Assembly (NCBI GenBank): GCA_944384745.1
Contig: CALWUO010000010.1
Location: forward strand, 1-50,898
Reading direction: 5' to 3'
DNA length: 50,898 nucleotides
DNA from: an uncultured Butyricicoccus sp.
Lineage (GTDB): Bacteria > Bacillota > Clostridia > Oscillospirales > Butyricicoccaceae
This document shows, piece after piece, positions 17,066 through 25,163 of the stretch. The position numbers were made by a program, and so were the translations under genes. A model generated the notes under the pieces. The model did not search any database and had not been told where the DNA came from. It worked only from the letters and a program-made list of their open reading frames with translations. Position 1 is the first letter of the stretch. Each line of letters opens with the position of its first letter.

Positions 17066-17818
17066 ATGAAACGTATATTAGCTTTTTTGGCTTTATCGGT
17101 TATTATGCTATCGGGTTGTGAGTCACCAATAAAAAAAACAGACTCTCCACTTGAAACCGCAATAGAAATGAAAACTGTTTTAGACAATAATGAAAATAGT
17201 GCATTTTTTATGATGAAAAATGTAGATGGCGATTTGATATTTGACAGCTTAGAAGCAATATATCCGTTTGCATTTTCATTAGAGCTTGTTTCATATCAAA
17301 TAGGTATTACAGATATAAATGTAAATATAGCTAATAATGCACAACAATTACAAGCAAAATCATTGGCTCAAAGAATAGCAATAAATCAAACTCAAGGGCT
17401 TGAAAGCGTACAAGATAAACTTGCCGCTATACATGATTATTTGATATTAAATTGTAAATACGATGTTGAAACAGCAGAGCAGGAAGTATTAGACGGAACA
17501 AGTGCACCTTTTACTGCTTATGGTGCGTTAGTAAATGGCAAGGCTGTATGTTCAGGATATGCAAGAGCTTTTATGATGATGTGTGAAGCTGTGGGGATTG
17601 ATGTTATATATATATCAGATGCTAATATGAACCACAGTTGGAATGCAGTTAAAATAGATGATGAGATTTACTATATAGATTGTACATTTGATGACCCTAT
17701 TCCAGACCAAGGTCAAAAAATAATTCGTGAATATTTTTTAAAAACAGGTGAAGAATTAAAAAAAACACATACTTGGAATGAGAACTTTTATAAGGGTATA
17801 ATAGAGGAAAAACAATAA
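17066..17818 (+). CDS. Transglutaminase-like lipoprotein
   Basis: A 250-residue protein with a lipoprotein signal peptide ending in LSGC (Cys18). The C-terminal half is a transglutaminase-like fold with Cys in GKAVCSGYARAF, His in MNHSWNAV and Asp in IDCTFDDP forming the expected triad, at roughly residues 155-215. It is likely membrane-anchored on the outside and may act as a cysteine peptidase or amidase on cell-wall or surface proteins. It follows the operon terminator by about 25 nt; no clear promoter was found. The downstream tract has only a weak A6-GCG-T6 hairpin. Confidence 0.87.
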   Translation: MKRILAFLALSVIMLSGCESPIKKTDSPLETAIEMKTVLDNNENSAFFMMKNVDGDLIFDSLEAIYPFAFSLELVSYQIGITDINVNIANNAQQLQAKSLAQRIAINQTQGLESVQDKLAAIHDYLILNCKYDVETAEQEVLDGTSAPFTAYGALVNGKAVCSGYARAFMMMCEAVGIDVIYISDANMNHSWNAVKIDDEIYYIDCTFDDPIPDQGQKIIREYFLKTGEELKKTHTWNENFYKGIIEEKQ

Positions 17819-17839
17819 AAAAAGCGTTTTTTACAACTT

Positions 17840-17912
17840 AAAAAAATAACTCAAAAAAATATAAAAAAATATGAAAAAAAGTGTTGACAAATGGGGTATA
17901 AGTGTATATAAT
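17840..17912 (+). promoter_or_regulatory. Consensus promoter with phased A-tracts for the tRNA operon
   Basis: TTGACA (17884-17889), 17-nt spacer, TATAAT (17907-17912): a perfect sigmaA promoter. Upstream, four runs of seven A start at 17840, 17853, 17863 and 17874, spaced about one helical turn. The last run ends 3 nt before the -35. This should be a curved UP element giving very strong transcription. The leader of about 60 nt contains two small hairpins. Confidence 0.9.
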
Positions 17913-17978
17913 AAATCATGTCGCTGATGAGTGACGGCAAACAAAAGCCGAAACAAAATCACAACAATTTAACAAAAT

Positions 17979-18055
17979 GGCGGTATAGCTTAGTTGGCTA
18001 GAGCGTTCGGTTCATACCCGAAAGGTCATTGGTTCAAGTCCAATTACCGCTACCA
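17979..18055 (+). tRNA. tRNA-Met (CAU), probably elongator
   Basis: 77 nt with encoded CCA. The anticodon stem TTCGG/CCGAA holds loop TTCATAC. The acceptor GGCGGTA pairs with TACCGCT, with a G-U at the first pair. It lacks the three G-C pairs in the anticodon stem expected of initiator tRNA. Elongator Met is most likely; a lysidine-modified tRNA-Ile is a less likely alternative. Confidence 0.92.
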
Positions 18056-18059
18056 TTTT

Positions 18060-18134
18060 GGCCCGTTGGTCAAGCGGTTAAGACACCGCCCTTTCACGGC
18101 GGTAACACGGGTTCGAGTCCCGTACGGGTCACCA
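18060..18134 (+). tRNA. tRNA-Glu (UUC)
   Basis: 75 nt with encoded CCA. Anticodon stem CCGCC/GGCGG, loop CTTTCAC, anticodon TTC. T-loop GTTCGAGTC. It follows tRNA-Met by four bases and is surely cotranscribed. Confidence 0.95.
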
Positions 18135-18139
18135 CTTTT

Positions 18140-18215
18140 GGAAGTTTAGCTCAGCTGGGAGAGCATCTGCCTTACAAGCAGAGGGTCAGCGGTTCGAGCC
18201 CGTTAACTTCCACCA
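18140..18215 (+). tRNA. tRNA-Val (UAC)
   Basis: 76 nt with encoded CCA. Acceptor GGAAGTT/AACTTCC, anticodon stem TCTGC/GCAGA, loop CTTACAA, anticodon TAC. Last gene of the Met-Glu-Val tRNA operon. Confidence 0.95.
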
Positions 18216-18220
18216 TTAAA

Positions 18221-18246
18221 ACACGCATTTTCATGCGTGTTTTTTT
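18221..18246. terminator. Terminator of the tRNA operon
   Basis: ACACGCAT (18221-18228) pairs with ATGCGTGT (18233-18240) around TTTC, followed by T6. The minus strand also reads hairpin then TTTT, so it may serve dedA. Confidence 0.9.
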
Positions 18247-18271
18247 GTGCATTAAAATATTTGAGGTGTCA

Positions 18272-18796
18272 CTATCTTAACACCCCAAATGTCCCAGTTA
18301 AAAATGCTTCACTAAAAAAATATCCAGTGCATATTAAAACTGTATTCCAGATTGTAATTCCTATACTTGAATAAATTATATATTCTCTTATATCCATTTG
18401 TAAAAGTCCTGCTGGAATGGATACTATTGTTCTAAGCATTGGAATTAGTCTGCATATCATAAGTGCTTTGCCACCACCATGTTCAAGCCTTTTGTGACAC
18501 TGGTTTACAAAATCATGAAACTTTTTACTTTTGCCAAAAAACTTATTTAAAAGCGGTGCTCCACCAAAATAACATATACCATACATCACAATAGAGCCAA
18601 CAAGACCTGCAAGCACAGATACTGCTATACCTAATATAAGATTGTGACCGCTTTGTGCTAAAAGCACACCAACAGCAGGCATTATAATTCCCGCTGGAAA
18701 ACCTGGAAGATTTAAATATTCACAAAAAAATACAGTCGCCATCATGGGTAAACCGTATTGCTCAAAAAGCTTAATAACATTTTGTATGCTGTCCAT
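18272..18796 (-). CDS. DedA-family membrane protein
   Basis: A 174-residue VTT/SNARE-associated-domain membrane protein with four to five hydrophobic segments. Family marks are the FCEYLNLPGFPAG re-entrant loop, the YFGGAPLLNKF region and CRLIPMLRTIVSIPAG. DedA proteins support membrane lipid (undecaprenyl phosphate or phospholipid) flipping and envelope integrity; the exact substrate is not readable. It is separated from the upstream minus-strand genes by a hairpin at 18837-18866, so it may be transcribed apart from spoIIE. Confidence 0.88.
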   Translation of the reverse strand: MDSIQNVIKLFEQYGLPMMATVFFCEYLNLPGFPAGIIMPAVGVLLAQSGHNLILGIAVSVLAGLVGSIVMYGICYFGGAPLLNKFFGKSKKFHDFVNQCHKRLEHGGGKALMICRLIPMLRTIVSIPAGLLQMDIREYIIYSSIGITIWNTVLICTGYFFSEAFLTGTFGVLR

Positions 18797-18836
18797 TTTA
18801 TATTTTCACCGTCCTTATATTTTTAATAATAACAAT

Positions 18837-18866
18837 AGGCGATAGCCTATGCAAGAGCTATCGCCT
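18837..18866 (-). terminator. Hairpin ending the spoIIE unit
   Basis: AGGCGATAGC (18837-18846) and GCTATCGCCT (18857-18866) are a perfect 10-bp inverted repeat in the gap between the small gene at 18890-19177 and dedA. The T tract on the minus strand is weak. Confidence 0.6.
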
Positions 18867-18889
18867 GAATTTAAAAAACCGTTAATAAC

Positions 18890-19177
18890 TTAAAATAAAG
18901 GAATGGAAAAAATAGTGCTTATAACCCATAATGAACTGACTATTCCAGCACCAGCTAAACCAGATAAAAATAAATGTGTATTTGTCCAGCGTTTGCGTAC
19001 ATATCGTTTTACATGAGGTTTGCCAAGATATTGCTCGGCTATATTACAGGCTTCTTTCATAATATCATTTGTCTTTGGTGCTTTATCCTTAACAATAAAT
19101 ATTGCCTGCTCGAATACCGCAGAGTCTGATGGCTGTACTATTACTATACGTCTTGAAATACCTTTGACCATGAGCAT
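18890..19177 (-). CDS. Small membrane protein downstream of spoIIE
   Basis: 95 residues (or 93 from the second ATG at 19171, which has better spacing to AAGGAG). A basic, structured N-terminal part (VKGISRRIVIVQPSDSAVFE) is followed by a helical middle and one C-terminal hydrophobic segment (FLSGLAGAGIVSSLWVIST). I do not know a function. It starts 52 nt after the spoIIE stop on the same strand, so it is probably cotranscribed and could have a sporulation role; this is inference from position. Confidence 0.75.
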   Translation of the reverse strand: MLMVKGISRRIVIVQPSDSAVFEQAIFIVKDKAPKTNDIMKEACNIAEQYLGKPHVKRYVRKRWTNTHLFLSGLAGAGIVSSLWVISTIFSIPLF

Positions 19178-19229
19178 ACTACTCCTTATTTAATTCACTA
19201 TAAGAAGATTATGCCCTTTTTATGGGGAT

Positions 19230-21575
19230 TTATACAGGTAATGGACGTTGTTCAAGTCTAAAAACTAATGCTGATAAATCATCAGATGTTCCACGTTTAG
19301 CGGCTGCAACTACTAAATGGGCTGCAAGTTCTTTTGGTGTGTCTTTTTGATGTTCATATATAAGTGATTTAAGCCAATTATCATCAAGACTGTCACATAT
19401 ACCATCGGAAACCATAACAAATAAATCTCCTCGTTGTAACTTTATAGGTATGCTTTGGTCGGCTGCAATATCATCAGACAAACCTACGGGTAAGTTGCCG
19501 CCTGTTATACTTGTTATTTTATTTGCACTTACAATGTAACTTGGTGCTGCTCCGCATTTTAAACAACTGCCTCGACCTGTAAATAAATCAAGCATAAGTA
19601 AATCAAGTGTCACTCCTCTTGTGCTGTCACATTTTAACTTAAATGCAGGGGAGACTGTTCTAAGTGCATCATCTGGCGGTATACCCGCCTTTAAAAACCT
19701 TTCCATAAGTGATAAAATCATTCTACTATCATTTGCCGCTAATTCACCTGTACCCATACCATCAGCAAGCAGTAAACAAGCTTGACCGCTATCAGTTACA
19801 AACGACCTAGCGGTATCTCCTGAAACATGTTCATTTTGTTTTTGTCTTTGTCCTATGCCTACAATAGCTCTAAATGGTGCTTGCTCTTTTAATATAAGTC
19901 GTGTTCCAAGCTCATCTGATATACGTTCTGGCTCGCTAAGACATATTGATAATACGGCTGAAAGTCCAGCCGCAAAACCTTTTCTTTGATGAAGTATATT
20001 TTCCATTGCATCACCATCAAGTTCAACTCTTAAATGACCTTTACCATCTCTAAAAACAGCTACTTTGTCAACTACTCCAAAAGCTGAAGCATAACTTCTA
20101 ACTTGACGTTCTCTTGCAGGTAGTTCAGCCTGTTCACAGCCTAATGTACTACTAATTTGTCTTAGTATACCTGTAAGTCCTGCATATTGTTGAGCAATTA
20201 AAGTGCAATTTTCTTCACAGCGTTTTCTATATTGCTGACGCTCCCTAATAGAAAATAAAGCCCTGTTTATAGAGTTTAATAACTCAGGAAAATGTATGCA
20301 ACGCTCGGAAAAGTGTTTAGGAAAATCACTTGCTTCTGCTCGTCCACGTTTAAGCATTGGAACAGATACATCATTTAGTGCTGAAAGAGTGGAAACATAA
20401 TCTTTTTGCCAGCATTGATTACAAATTCTACATGTTCTGCATACACTATCCGCTGCACAATCAAAAATTGCATGAACATCTTCATCTGCTGCGGCTCTGC
20501 CAGTTTGTGCACCACTCATCATTGCAAGATACATTTCATAAAATGCATCAGAAGCTTCACTTGCATATTTACCTGCACTATGTTTCATTCTTAAAAGTTT
20601 ATCAAGAGTGTTTTCGGGTGAAGGTATAAGTGAGTCTTTAATATATTGAAATAATGTATCTGGAATAAACCAAAAAATAAATGCTGACAAACAACATTCA
20701 TAAACACCAGATGTAAACAATGGATTATCTATACCAAGCAAACAAGCGGCACTTGCTGTAATTGCGGCACTAAGTAAGAATGGTAATTTGCCCATAGAAC
20801 GAAATGCACCCGCTAAAAGTGCGGATAAGCTATATACACATGTAAAAAAAGCACCACTGCCACTTGTTATATCCATTGTGACGCCAAATATTACGCCAAA
20901 GGCTGCACCGCTTGCACTTGTGCCTAAATAGGCGGCTGCAAGAGTTAAAATATATGCTAAAACTCTTGATGGTGAAATAACATCAAAAATAGTTACTTCG
21001 GCAAGTGATATTAGTACACTTGCTATTATTGCAAGCAATCCAACAGGCTTTTTAAAATCGCCTAATTTTTTAGGATAAGAAAAGGCTTTAATATAACACC
21101 AACACAAACCGCCTGTTATAACACATACAGTTATAAACTGAAAAATTTGTGCAATACTTAAAAATGGCGGTGCAGGTAAAAGAATAAATGTGCATATAAG
21201 CGTCATAAATGAGCAGGAAAGAGGCATAAACCATGCCTTTTTTAAATGCTCTTTGAAAATATAAGCACATATAAACGTTAGTATACTTGCAGTTGCACAA
21301 GATAATCCAAGCATTCCGCCATGACCTAAAAGATAACCTAAGACCGAACCCAGTAACGCATATATTCCTTTTGTTGTACACGCACCTGTAAACGCTATAC
21401 CAAGAGGAGCATATGAACCAAAAAACATGCCTTGTGATAAGACTAGCCCAAGTAAAAATTGTCTTATACCTCTAATTGCACGTTTTGCAGTATCGGTGTG
21501 TGTAATCCTTGTCCATAAAGCGGCTGTATGTGCTGCCGCTTCAAAACTCTTTCGTTCTAATGTTTGCTTGTCCAT
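19230..21575 (-). CDS. spoIIE: Stage II sporulation protein E (serine phosphatase)
   Basis: About 781 residues, starting at the ATG at 21575 with GGAGG 7 nt upstream (a TTG at 21581 is in frame but too close to that site). The first 330 or so residues hold about ten hydrophobic segments, followed by a central domain with a Cys-rich part (CAADSVCRTCRICNQC). The C-terminal PP2C phosphatase domain shows LLADGMGTGELA and VMVSDGICDSL, which supply metal-binding Asp residues. SpoIIE dephosphorylates SpoIIAA and so activates sigmaF in the forespore. Its presence shows an endospore-forming lineage. I found no clear Spo0A box upstream. Confidence 0.96.
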   Translation of the reverse strand: MDKQTLERKSFEAAAHTAALWTRITHTDTAKRAIRGIRQFLLGLVLSQGMFFGSYAPLGIAFTGACTTKGIYALLGSVLGYLLGHGGMLGLSCATASILTFICAYIFKEHLKKAWFMPLSCSFMTLICTFILLPAPPFLSIAQIFQFITVCVITGGLCWCYIKAFSYPKKLGDFKKPVGLLAIIASVLISLAEVTIFDVISPSRVLAYILTLAAAYLGTSASGAAFGVIFGVTMDITSGSGAFFTCVYSLSALLAGAFRSMGKLPFLLSAAITASAACLLGIDNPLFTSGVYECCLSAFIFWFIPDTLFQYIKDSLIPSPENTLDKLLRMKHSAGKYASEASDAFYEMYLAMMSGAQTGRAAADEDVHAIFDCAADSVCRTCRICNQCWQKDYVSTLSALNDVSVPMLKRGRAEASDFPKHFSERCIHFPELLNSINRALFSIRERQQYRKRCEENCTLIAQQYAGLTGILRQISSTLGCEQAELPARERQVRSYASAFGVVDKVAVFRDGKGHLRVELDGDAMENILHQRKGFAAGLSAVLSICLSEPERISDELGTRLILKEQAPFRAIVGIGQRQKQNEHVSGDTARSFVTDSGQACLLLADGMGTGELAANDSRMILSLMERFLKAGIPPDDALRTVSPAFKLKCDSTRGVTLDLLMLDLFTGRGSCLKCGAAPSYIVSANKITSITGGNLPVGLSDDIAADQSIPIKLQRGDLFVMVSDGICDSLDDNWLKSLIYEHQKDTPKELAAHLVVAAAKRGTSDDLSALVFRLEQRPLPV

Positions 21576-21745
21576 GGTCAAACCTCCTTGAGTTTCAGTA
21601 TATGTCTTATTGCTTGCGGCTTTTGTTGGAAAATATTAACGGAAATACTTAAATATATTTTATTTATATTTAAATAATTGCAAAATGCGGAAAAATAATA
21701 GGAAATGCAGGGAAAACTAGAGAAATAAATTTAAAATTAGTTGGT

Positions 21746-21774
21746 TTGCATTGAATGTATGTATATGCTAAAAT
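21746..21774 (+). promoter_or_regulatory. SigmaA-type promoter of dusB
   Basis: TTGCAT (21746-21751), 17-nt spacer, TAAAAT (21769-21774), ending 31 nt before the dusB start. It lies in the divergent spoIIE/dusB gap, which is otherwise AT-rich without other clear elements. Confidence 0.6.
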
Positions 21775-21805
21775 AAAAGTCTGATACTGAAAATGGAGGT
21801 TTTAT

Positions 21806-22771
21806 ATGAAAATTGGACAAGTGGAGATAAAAGGTAAACTTATACTTGCACCTATGGCAGGGGTTACAGACAAAGCTTTTCGACAAATTTGTAAAGAACA
21901 CGGTGCTGCACTTACTGTAACTGAAATGGTTTCTGCTAAAGCACTTCACTTCAAAGATAAAAAGACACCTAGACTTTTAGGGTTATCTCAAAATGAACAC
22001 CCAGCTTCTGCTCAAATATTTGGCTCTGAACCAGAAAGCATGGCTGAGGGTGCAGTTATTGCAAGAGAAATATCTGGCTGTGATATTATAGATATAAATA
22101 TGGGTTGTCCTGCACCTAAAATAGTTAATAATGGTGATGGTTCAGCCCTTATGAAAGATATTAAGCTTGCTGAAAAAATTATAACAGCAGTTAAAAAAGC
22201 AGTAGATTGTCCTGTGACAGTCAAATTTAGAAAAGGTTGGGACGAAAAAAGTATAAATTGCATTGAATTTGCAAAAATGTGTGAATATGCTGGTGCAGAT
22301 ATGATTGCACTTCACGGCAGAACAAGAGCTCAACAATATTCAGGTGTTGCTGATTGGGATATTATCGCTAAGGTTAAGCAAACAGTTAAAATCCCTGTTA
22401 CTGCAAATGGTGATGTTTTTACTCCTCAAGATGCGGTTGATATAATAAATAAAACAAATGCTGATTTTGTTATGATTGGTAGAGGTGCTTTAGGTGACCC
22501 TTGGATATTTGAAAGAAGTAATAAACTTATACAAACAGGTATATTAGAAGACGAGCCAACACTTTCTGAAAGACTGGATACTGCTGTTAGACAAATAGAG
22601 CTTGCATGTGAAGACAAAGGTGAACATATTGCTATGCTTGAGGCTAGAAAGCATGTCAACTGGTATTTAAAAGGCTCATCAGGTTTAAAAGAGTTCAAAA
22701 AACGTGTATGTGCTTTTAATAAAATAGATGAGCTTTATAAATTATGTGAAGATATTAAAGCTCAGATATAA
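21806..22771 (+). CDS. dusB: tRNA-dihydrouridine synthase
   Basis: A 321-residue FMN-dependent TIM-barrel enzyme reducing uridine to dihydrouridine in the tRNA D-loop. Motifs include LAPMAGVTDKAFRQIC, the catalytic Cys in NMGCPAPKI, ALHGRTRAQQYSG, and the FMN phosphate-binding IGRGALGDPWIF. Full length for the DusB group. TGGAGG precedes the ATG. It is followed after 20 nt by the ECF sigma gene, so basal transcription of the sigma factor may come from this promoter. Confidence 0.94.
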   Translation: MKIGQVEIKGKLILAPMAGVTDKAFRQICKEHGAALTVTEMVSAKALHFKDKKTPRLLGLSQNEHPASAQIFGSEPESMAEGAVIAREISGCDIIDINMGCPAPKIVNNGDGSALMKDIKLAEKIITAVKKAVDCPVTVKFRKGWDEKSINCIEFAKMCEYAGADMIALHGRTRAQQYSGVADWDIIAKVKQTVKIPVTANGDVFTPQDAVDIINKTNADFVMIGRGALGDPWIFERSNKLIQTGILEDEPTLSERLDTAVRQIELACEDKGEHIAMLEARKHVNWYLKGSSGLKEFKKRVCAFNKIDELYKLCEDIKAQI

Positions 22772-22791
22772 ATAAAAGGAGGGTTGCACCG

Positions 22792-23403
22792 ATGACAGGG
22801 GAAGATGTGCTGATTAAACGTGCTAAAAAAGGTGAAATGGCTGCATTTGAAGCATTGGTGTCCGCTTATGAGCGTAGAGTTTATACTCTCGCTTTACGTT
22901 CTACAAATTCGCATGAAGACGCACTTGATATAACTCAAGAGGTTTTTTTAAAAGCTTATAAATCTTTGCCTTCTTTTAGAGGTGAAAGCGGGTTTTCTAC
23001 TTGGCTTTATAGAATTACTATGAATAAATGCGTTGATTTTGCAAGAAGTAAGAAAAATGTCAATTTAGAACCAATAGATGATGATAAAATTTTGCAACTG
23101 CAAGATGATAAAGAGAAAAATCACCCAGAAAAATCACTTGAGAAAACAGAACTTCGTGAAGAAATAGATATTGCTCTTAATATGATATCAGAAGAACACA
23201 GAAAAGTTGTTATTTTGCGTGATGTGGCTGGTATGAAATATGCTGATATAGCTAAAGCCCTTTCGCTTGAAGAGGGCACTGTTAAATCTCGTATTGCAAG
23301 AGCAAGGTCAGCTCTTAGAAAAATTTTAATAGATAGAGGGAACATTTCTTTGCCATCAACGTCTAAACAGTCAGAAAGGAGGCGGGAAAATGACAAACTG
23401 TGA
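22792..23403 (+). CDS. ECF RNA polymerase sigma factor (SigW/RpoE-like)
   Basis: A 203-residue extracytoplasmic-function sigma factor. Region 2 covers about residues 20-90 (DALDITQEVFLKAYKSLPSF, FSTWLYRITMNKCVDFAR). Region 4 covers about 135-185 (EEHRKVVILRDVAGMKYADI, EEGTVKSRIARARSALRK). Ribosome site GGAGGG. Its 3' end overlaps the anti-sigma gene by 14 nt, so the pair is translationally coupled, and it probably controls an envelope stress regulon. No matching ECF promoter was identified in the window. Confidence 0.95.
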   Translation: MTGEDVLIKRAKKGEMAAFEALVSAYERRVYTLALRSTNSHEDALDITQEVFLKAYKSLPSFRGESGFSTWLYRITMNKCVDFARSKKNVNLEPIDDDKILQLQDDKEKNHPEKSLEKTELREEIDIALNMISEEHRKVVILRDVAGMKYADIAKALSLEEGTVKSRIARARSALRKILIDRGNISLPSTSKQSERRRENDKL

Positions 23404-24322
23404 AAAATACCGTGAGCTCTGTTCAGCAAGTATTGACAATGAATTGTCACTTGAAGAAAAACGAGAACTTTCTGAACATCTTTCAAAATGTCCCGCCTGT
23501 GCAGCGTATTTAGATGATTTACGTGAAATGCGAAATGCATGGGACGATTTTAAACAGCCATTGTCAGATGATATGCATGAATATATTATGCAAGGCGTTT
23601 TAAAAGAAGCTCAAAAACCTGTTAAAAGTAAAAGACATTTCCCTGTATTTACTACTTTAGCCGCAGCGGCAGCTTGTGTAATGCTTGTTTTATCTGGTGC
23701 AGTAGGTGATATAGTCAGTATAACTTCCAATCATAAGGATAATAATAACAACGCTAAACCAACAGGTAAACTCACTATGGAAGATACAAAAACATATATT
23801 GAGCCTGAAAAAATAGAGCCTGCACAGCCTGAGCAGTCTGAACAAACAGAACAAACTGAACCAACACAGTCTGAGGTTATAGAGCCTGAACAAAATGAGC
23901 AGACCGAGGTTCAGTCAAGAATTGTTGAAATGCCACAGGATAATGAAGAACAAGAAAATGAGCAAACAGTAAATAATAATGAGCAAGTAGCACCAGCTAC
24001 ATTTTCCGTTGAGCCTAGAGAACAGAAAAATGCCGCAGAACGTCAATCAGTTGAGATACTATCTCAGTTGCAAACATCAAGTTTTGCTTTTTGCCTTGTG
24101 GCAGTAGGTTCTGGCGATGTGCCTGTTATAGATAACGCTGAATTTATTGAAAGAAATAATAACACTTACTATTTTAAAGTGACTGGTGTTATAAGCGATT
24201 TTGATAAAACAATATCAGAGCTTAAAGAAAAAGGCTTTGAAACCTCTATGCGTGATGATTTAGGCGTTAAAATAGATGCAAATGCTTCTAATGGATTACT
24301 TGTTTTAGTGGTAAATGAATAA
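23390..24322 (+). CDS. Zinc-finger anti-sigma factor, membrane-spanning
   Basis: 310 residues. The N-terminal ZAS domain has His30-x3-Cys34-x2-Cys37, which grips sigma factors. One TM spans about 84-105. The outside part begins with an acidic linker at about 135-185 in which short Glu/Gln/Thr/Pro units repeat (PEQSEQTEQTEPTQSE), then a compact C-terminal domain of about 95 residues (SFAFCLVAVGSGDVP to the end) that may be the sensor. This is the expected partner of the overlapping ECF sigma gene. GGAGG lies inside the sigma gene. It is followed by a strong terminator. Confidence 0.92.
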   Translation: MTNCEKYRELCSASIDNELSLEEKRELSEHLSKCPACAAYLDDLREMRNAWDDFKQPLSDDMHEYIMQGVLKEAQKPVKSKRHFPVFTTLAAAAACVMLVLSGAVGDIVSITSNHKDNNNNAKPTGKLTMEDTKTYIEPEKIEPAQPEQSEQTEQTEPTQSEVIEPEQNEQTEVQSRIVEMPQDNEEQENEQTVNNNEQVAPATFSVEPREQKNAAERQSVEILSQLQTSSFAFCLVAVGSGDVPVIDNAEFIERNNNTYYFKVTGVISDFDKTISELKEKGFETSMRDDLGVKIDANASNGLLVLVVNE

Positions 24323-24335
24323 ACAGATATATATA

Positions 24336-24368
24336 AAATCCGATAAATTCACTTTGTCGGATTTTTTT
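24336..24368 (+). terminator. Terminator after the anti-sigma gene
   Basis: AAATCCGA (24336-24343) pairs with TCGGATTT (24357-24364), followed by T run to 24368. It isolates the sigma/anti-sigma unit from the S10 cluster promoter just downstream. Confidence 0.85.
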
Positions 24369-24372
24369 GTTT

Positions 24373-24417
24373 TTTTCGTAAAAAACTATTGACAAATGTA
24401 TAAAAATAAGTTATTCT
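24373..24417 (+). promoter_or_regulatory. S10 cluster promoter with UP-like element
   Basis: TTGACA (24389-24394), 17-nt spacer, TATTCT (24412-24417). The block TTTTCGTAAAAAA (24373-24385) ends 3 nt before the -35. The identical block sits at the same distance from the spc-internal promoter at 31650. T-rich runs lie further upstream. Predicted start is near 24424. Confidence 0.8.
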
Positions 24418-24423
24418 ATACAA

Positions 24424-24753
24424 GGCTTGCGAAATAGCAGGCGAAATGCGATGATATCGGAGATTGCTGACATGTGTCAGGTAACTTCGATGGAGTAGGT
24501 CCGACAATCGGGCGGTTGAGACAACTGCTTATTGTAAAACGTCAATGTTCTTGCGTAAATTCGGGACTTTTGGCAGATTTGCCAGAAAGCCGATGGCACG
24601 AACCTCCTGCGTTATTTTGACCGGAATTTTCACAAAGAGTGTGCCGGTTATTTTCATGCCCGTGAGCGATACGCTAGGCGGGGTTGCAGTATCTCTCCGT
24701 AACGAGTCGACACATTTTTAAATGTACGACATGTACGAGGAGGAAATACAAAA
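24424..24753 (+). promoter_or_regulatory. Long structured leader of rpsJ
   Basis: About 330 nt without a gene. Visible hairpins are CTGAC/GTCAG (24467-24480), TGGCA/TGCCA (24571-24584), ACCGG/CCGGT (24620-24648), and, just before the ribosome site, GTCG/CGAC (24706-24730) enclosing ACATT/AATGT (24712-24725). I see no intrinsic terminator. S10 leaders of other bacteria are bound by L4 for autoregulation, so a similar role is possible but untested here. Confidence 0.5.
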
Positions 24754-25065
24754 ATGGCAAATGCTGAAAAAATTCGTATTCGCTTAAAGGCATACGACCA
24801 TGAGCTAATTGATCAGTCTGCAGAGAAGATTGTTGAAACCGCTAAGCGTTCTGGTGCTAAGGTTTCTGGTCCAATCCCTCTACCTACTGAAAAGGAAATT
24901 ATCACTATTCTACGTGCTGTTCATAAGTACAAAGACAGCCGTGAACAGTTTGAGCGTCGCACTCATAAGCGTCTAATCGATATCGTTAACCCAGGTCAGA
25001 AGACTGTTGAGTCCCTTATGACTCTTGACCTTCCAGCTGGTGTTGAAATCGAAATTAAGCTCTAA
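24754..25065 (+). CDS. rpsJ: Ribosomal protein S10
   Basis: A 103-residue 30S protein of the head domain, also a NusG/NusB partner in antitermination. Recognised by [20 protein letters not shown] and the [12 protein letters not shown] loop. First gene of the S10 cluster, preceded by GAGGAGG and a 330-nt leader. Neither tuf nor fusA lies upstream. Unlike the genes before it, it uses many C-ending codons, as do all ribosomal genes here. Confidence 0.98.
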   Translation: MANAEKIRIRLKAYDHELIDQSAEKIVETAKRSGAKVSGPIPLPTEKEIITILRAVHKYKDSREQFERRTHKRLIDIVNPGQKTVESLMTLDLPAGVEIEIKL

Positions 25066-25085
25066 TATTTATATTAACTAACAAT

Positions 25086-25163
25086 CTGCTAAAAAGCAGT
25101 TTGTACCTAGCCATTACAGTGTGGCGAGGTCAAGTTGGCAGATAGGCTAAGACCTCTGTCAAC
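25086..25163 (+). promoter_or_regulatory. Three-hairpin spacer between rpsJ and rplC
   Basis: The 125-nt gap holds CTGCT/AGCAG (about 25086-25099), CCTAGCCA/TGGCGAGG (25106-25129, one A-G mismatch) and GTTGGCAGA/TCTGTCAAC (25134-25163, one G-U). No coding sequence or promoter was seen. It could be an RNase processing or ribosomal-protein binding site. Confidence 0.5.

Noticed and set aside
17924..17954. CTGATGA ... GAAAC resembling a hammerhead ribozyme core in the tRNA leader
   Set aside because: Stem II does not close next to CTGATGA (five unpaired bases on one side), and no stem III or cleavage triplet follows GAAA. Two simple hairpins explain the sequence better.
18029..18280. 83-codon plus-strand ORF over the tRNA cluster
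   Set aside because: It reads through three clear tRNA genes and their terminator; no ribosome site. A well-known type of spurious ORF.
21582..21805. Search for a Spo0A box upstream of spoIIE
   Set aside because: No TGTCGAA-type site or its complement was found in the spoIIE/dusB gap, so no Spo0A control element is claimed.
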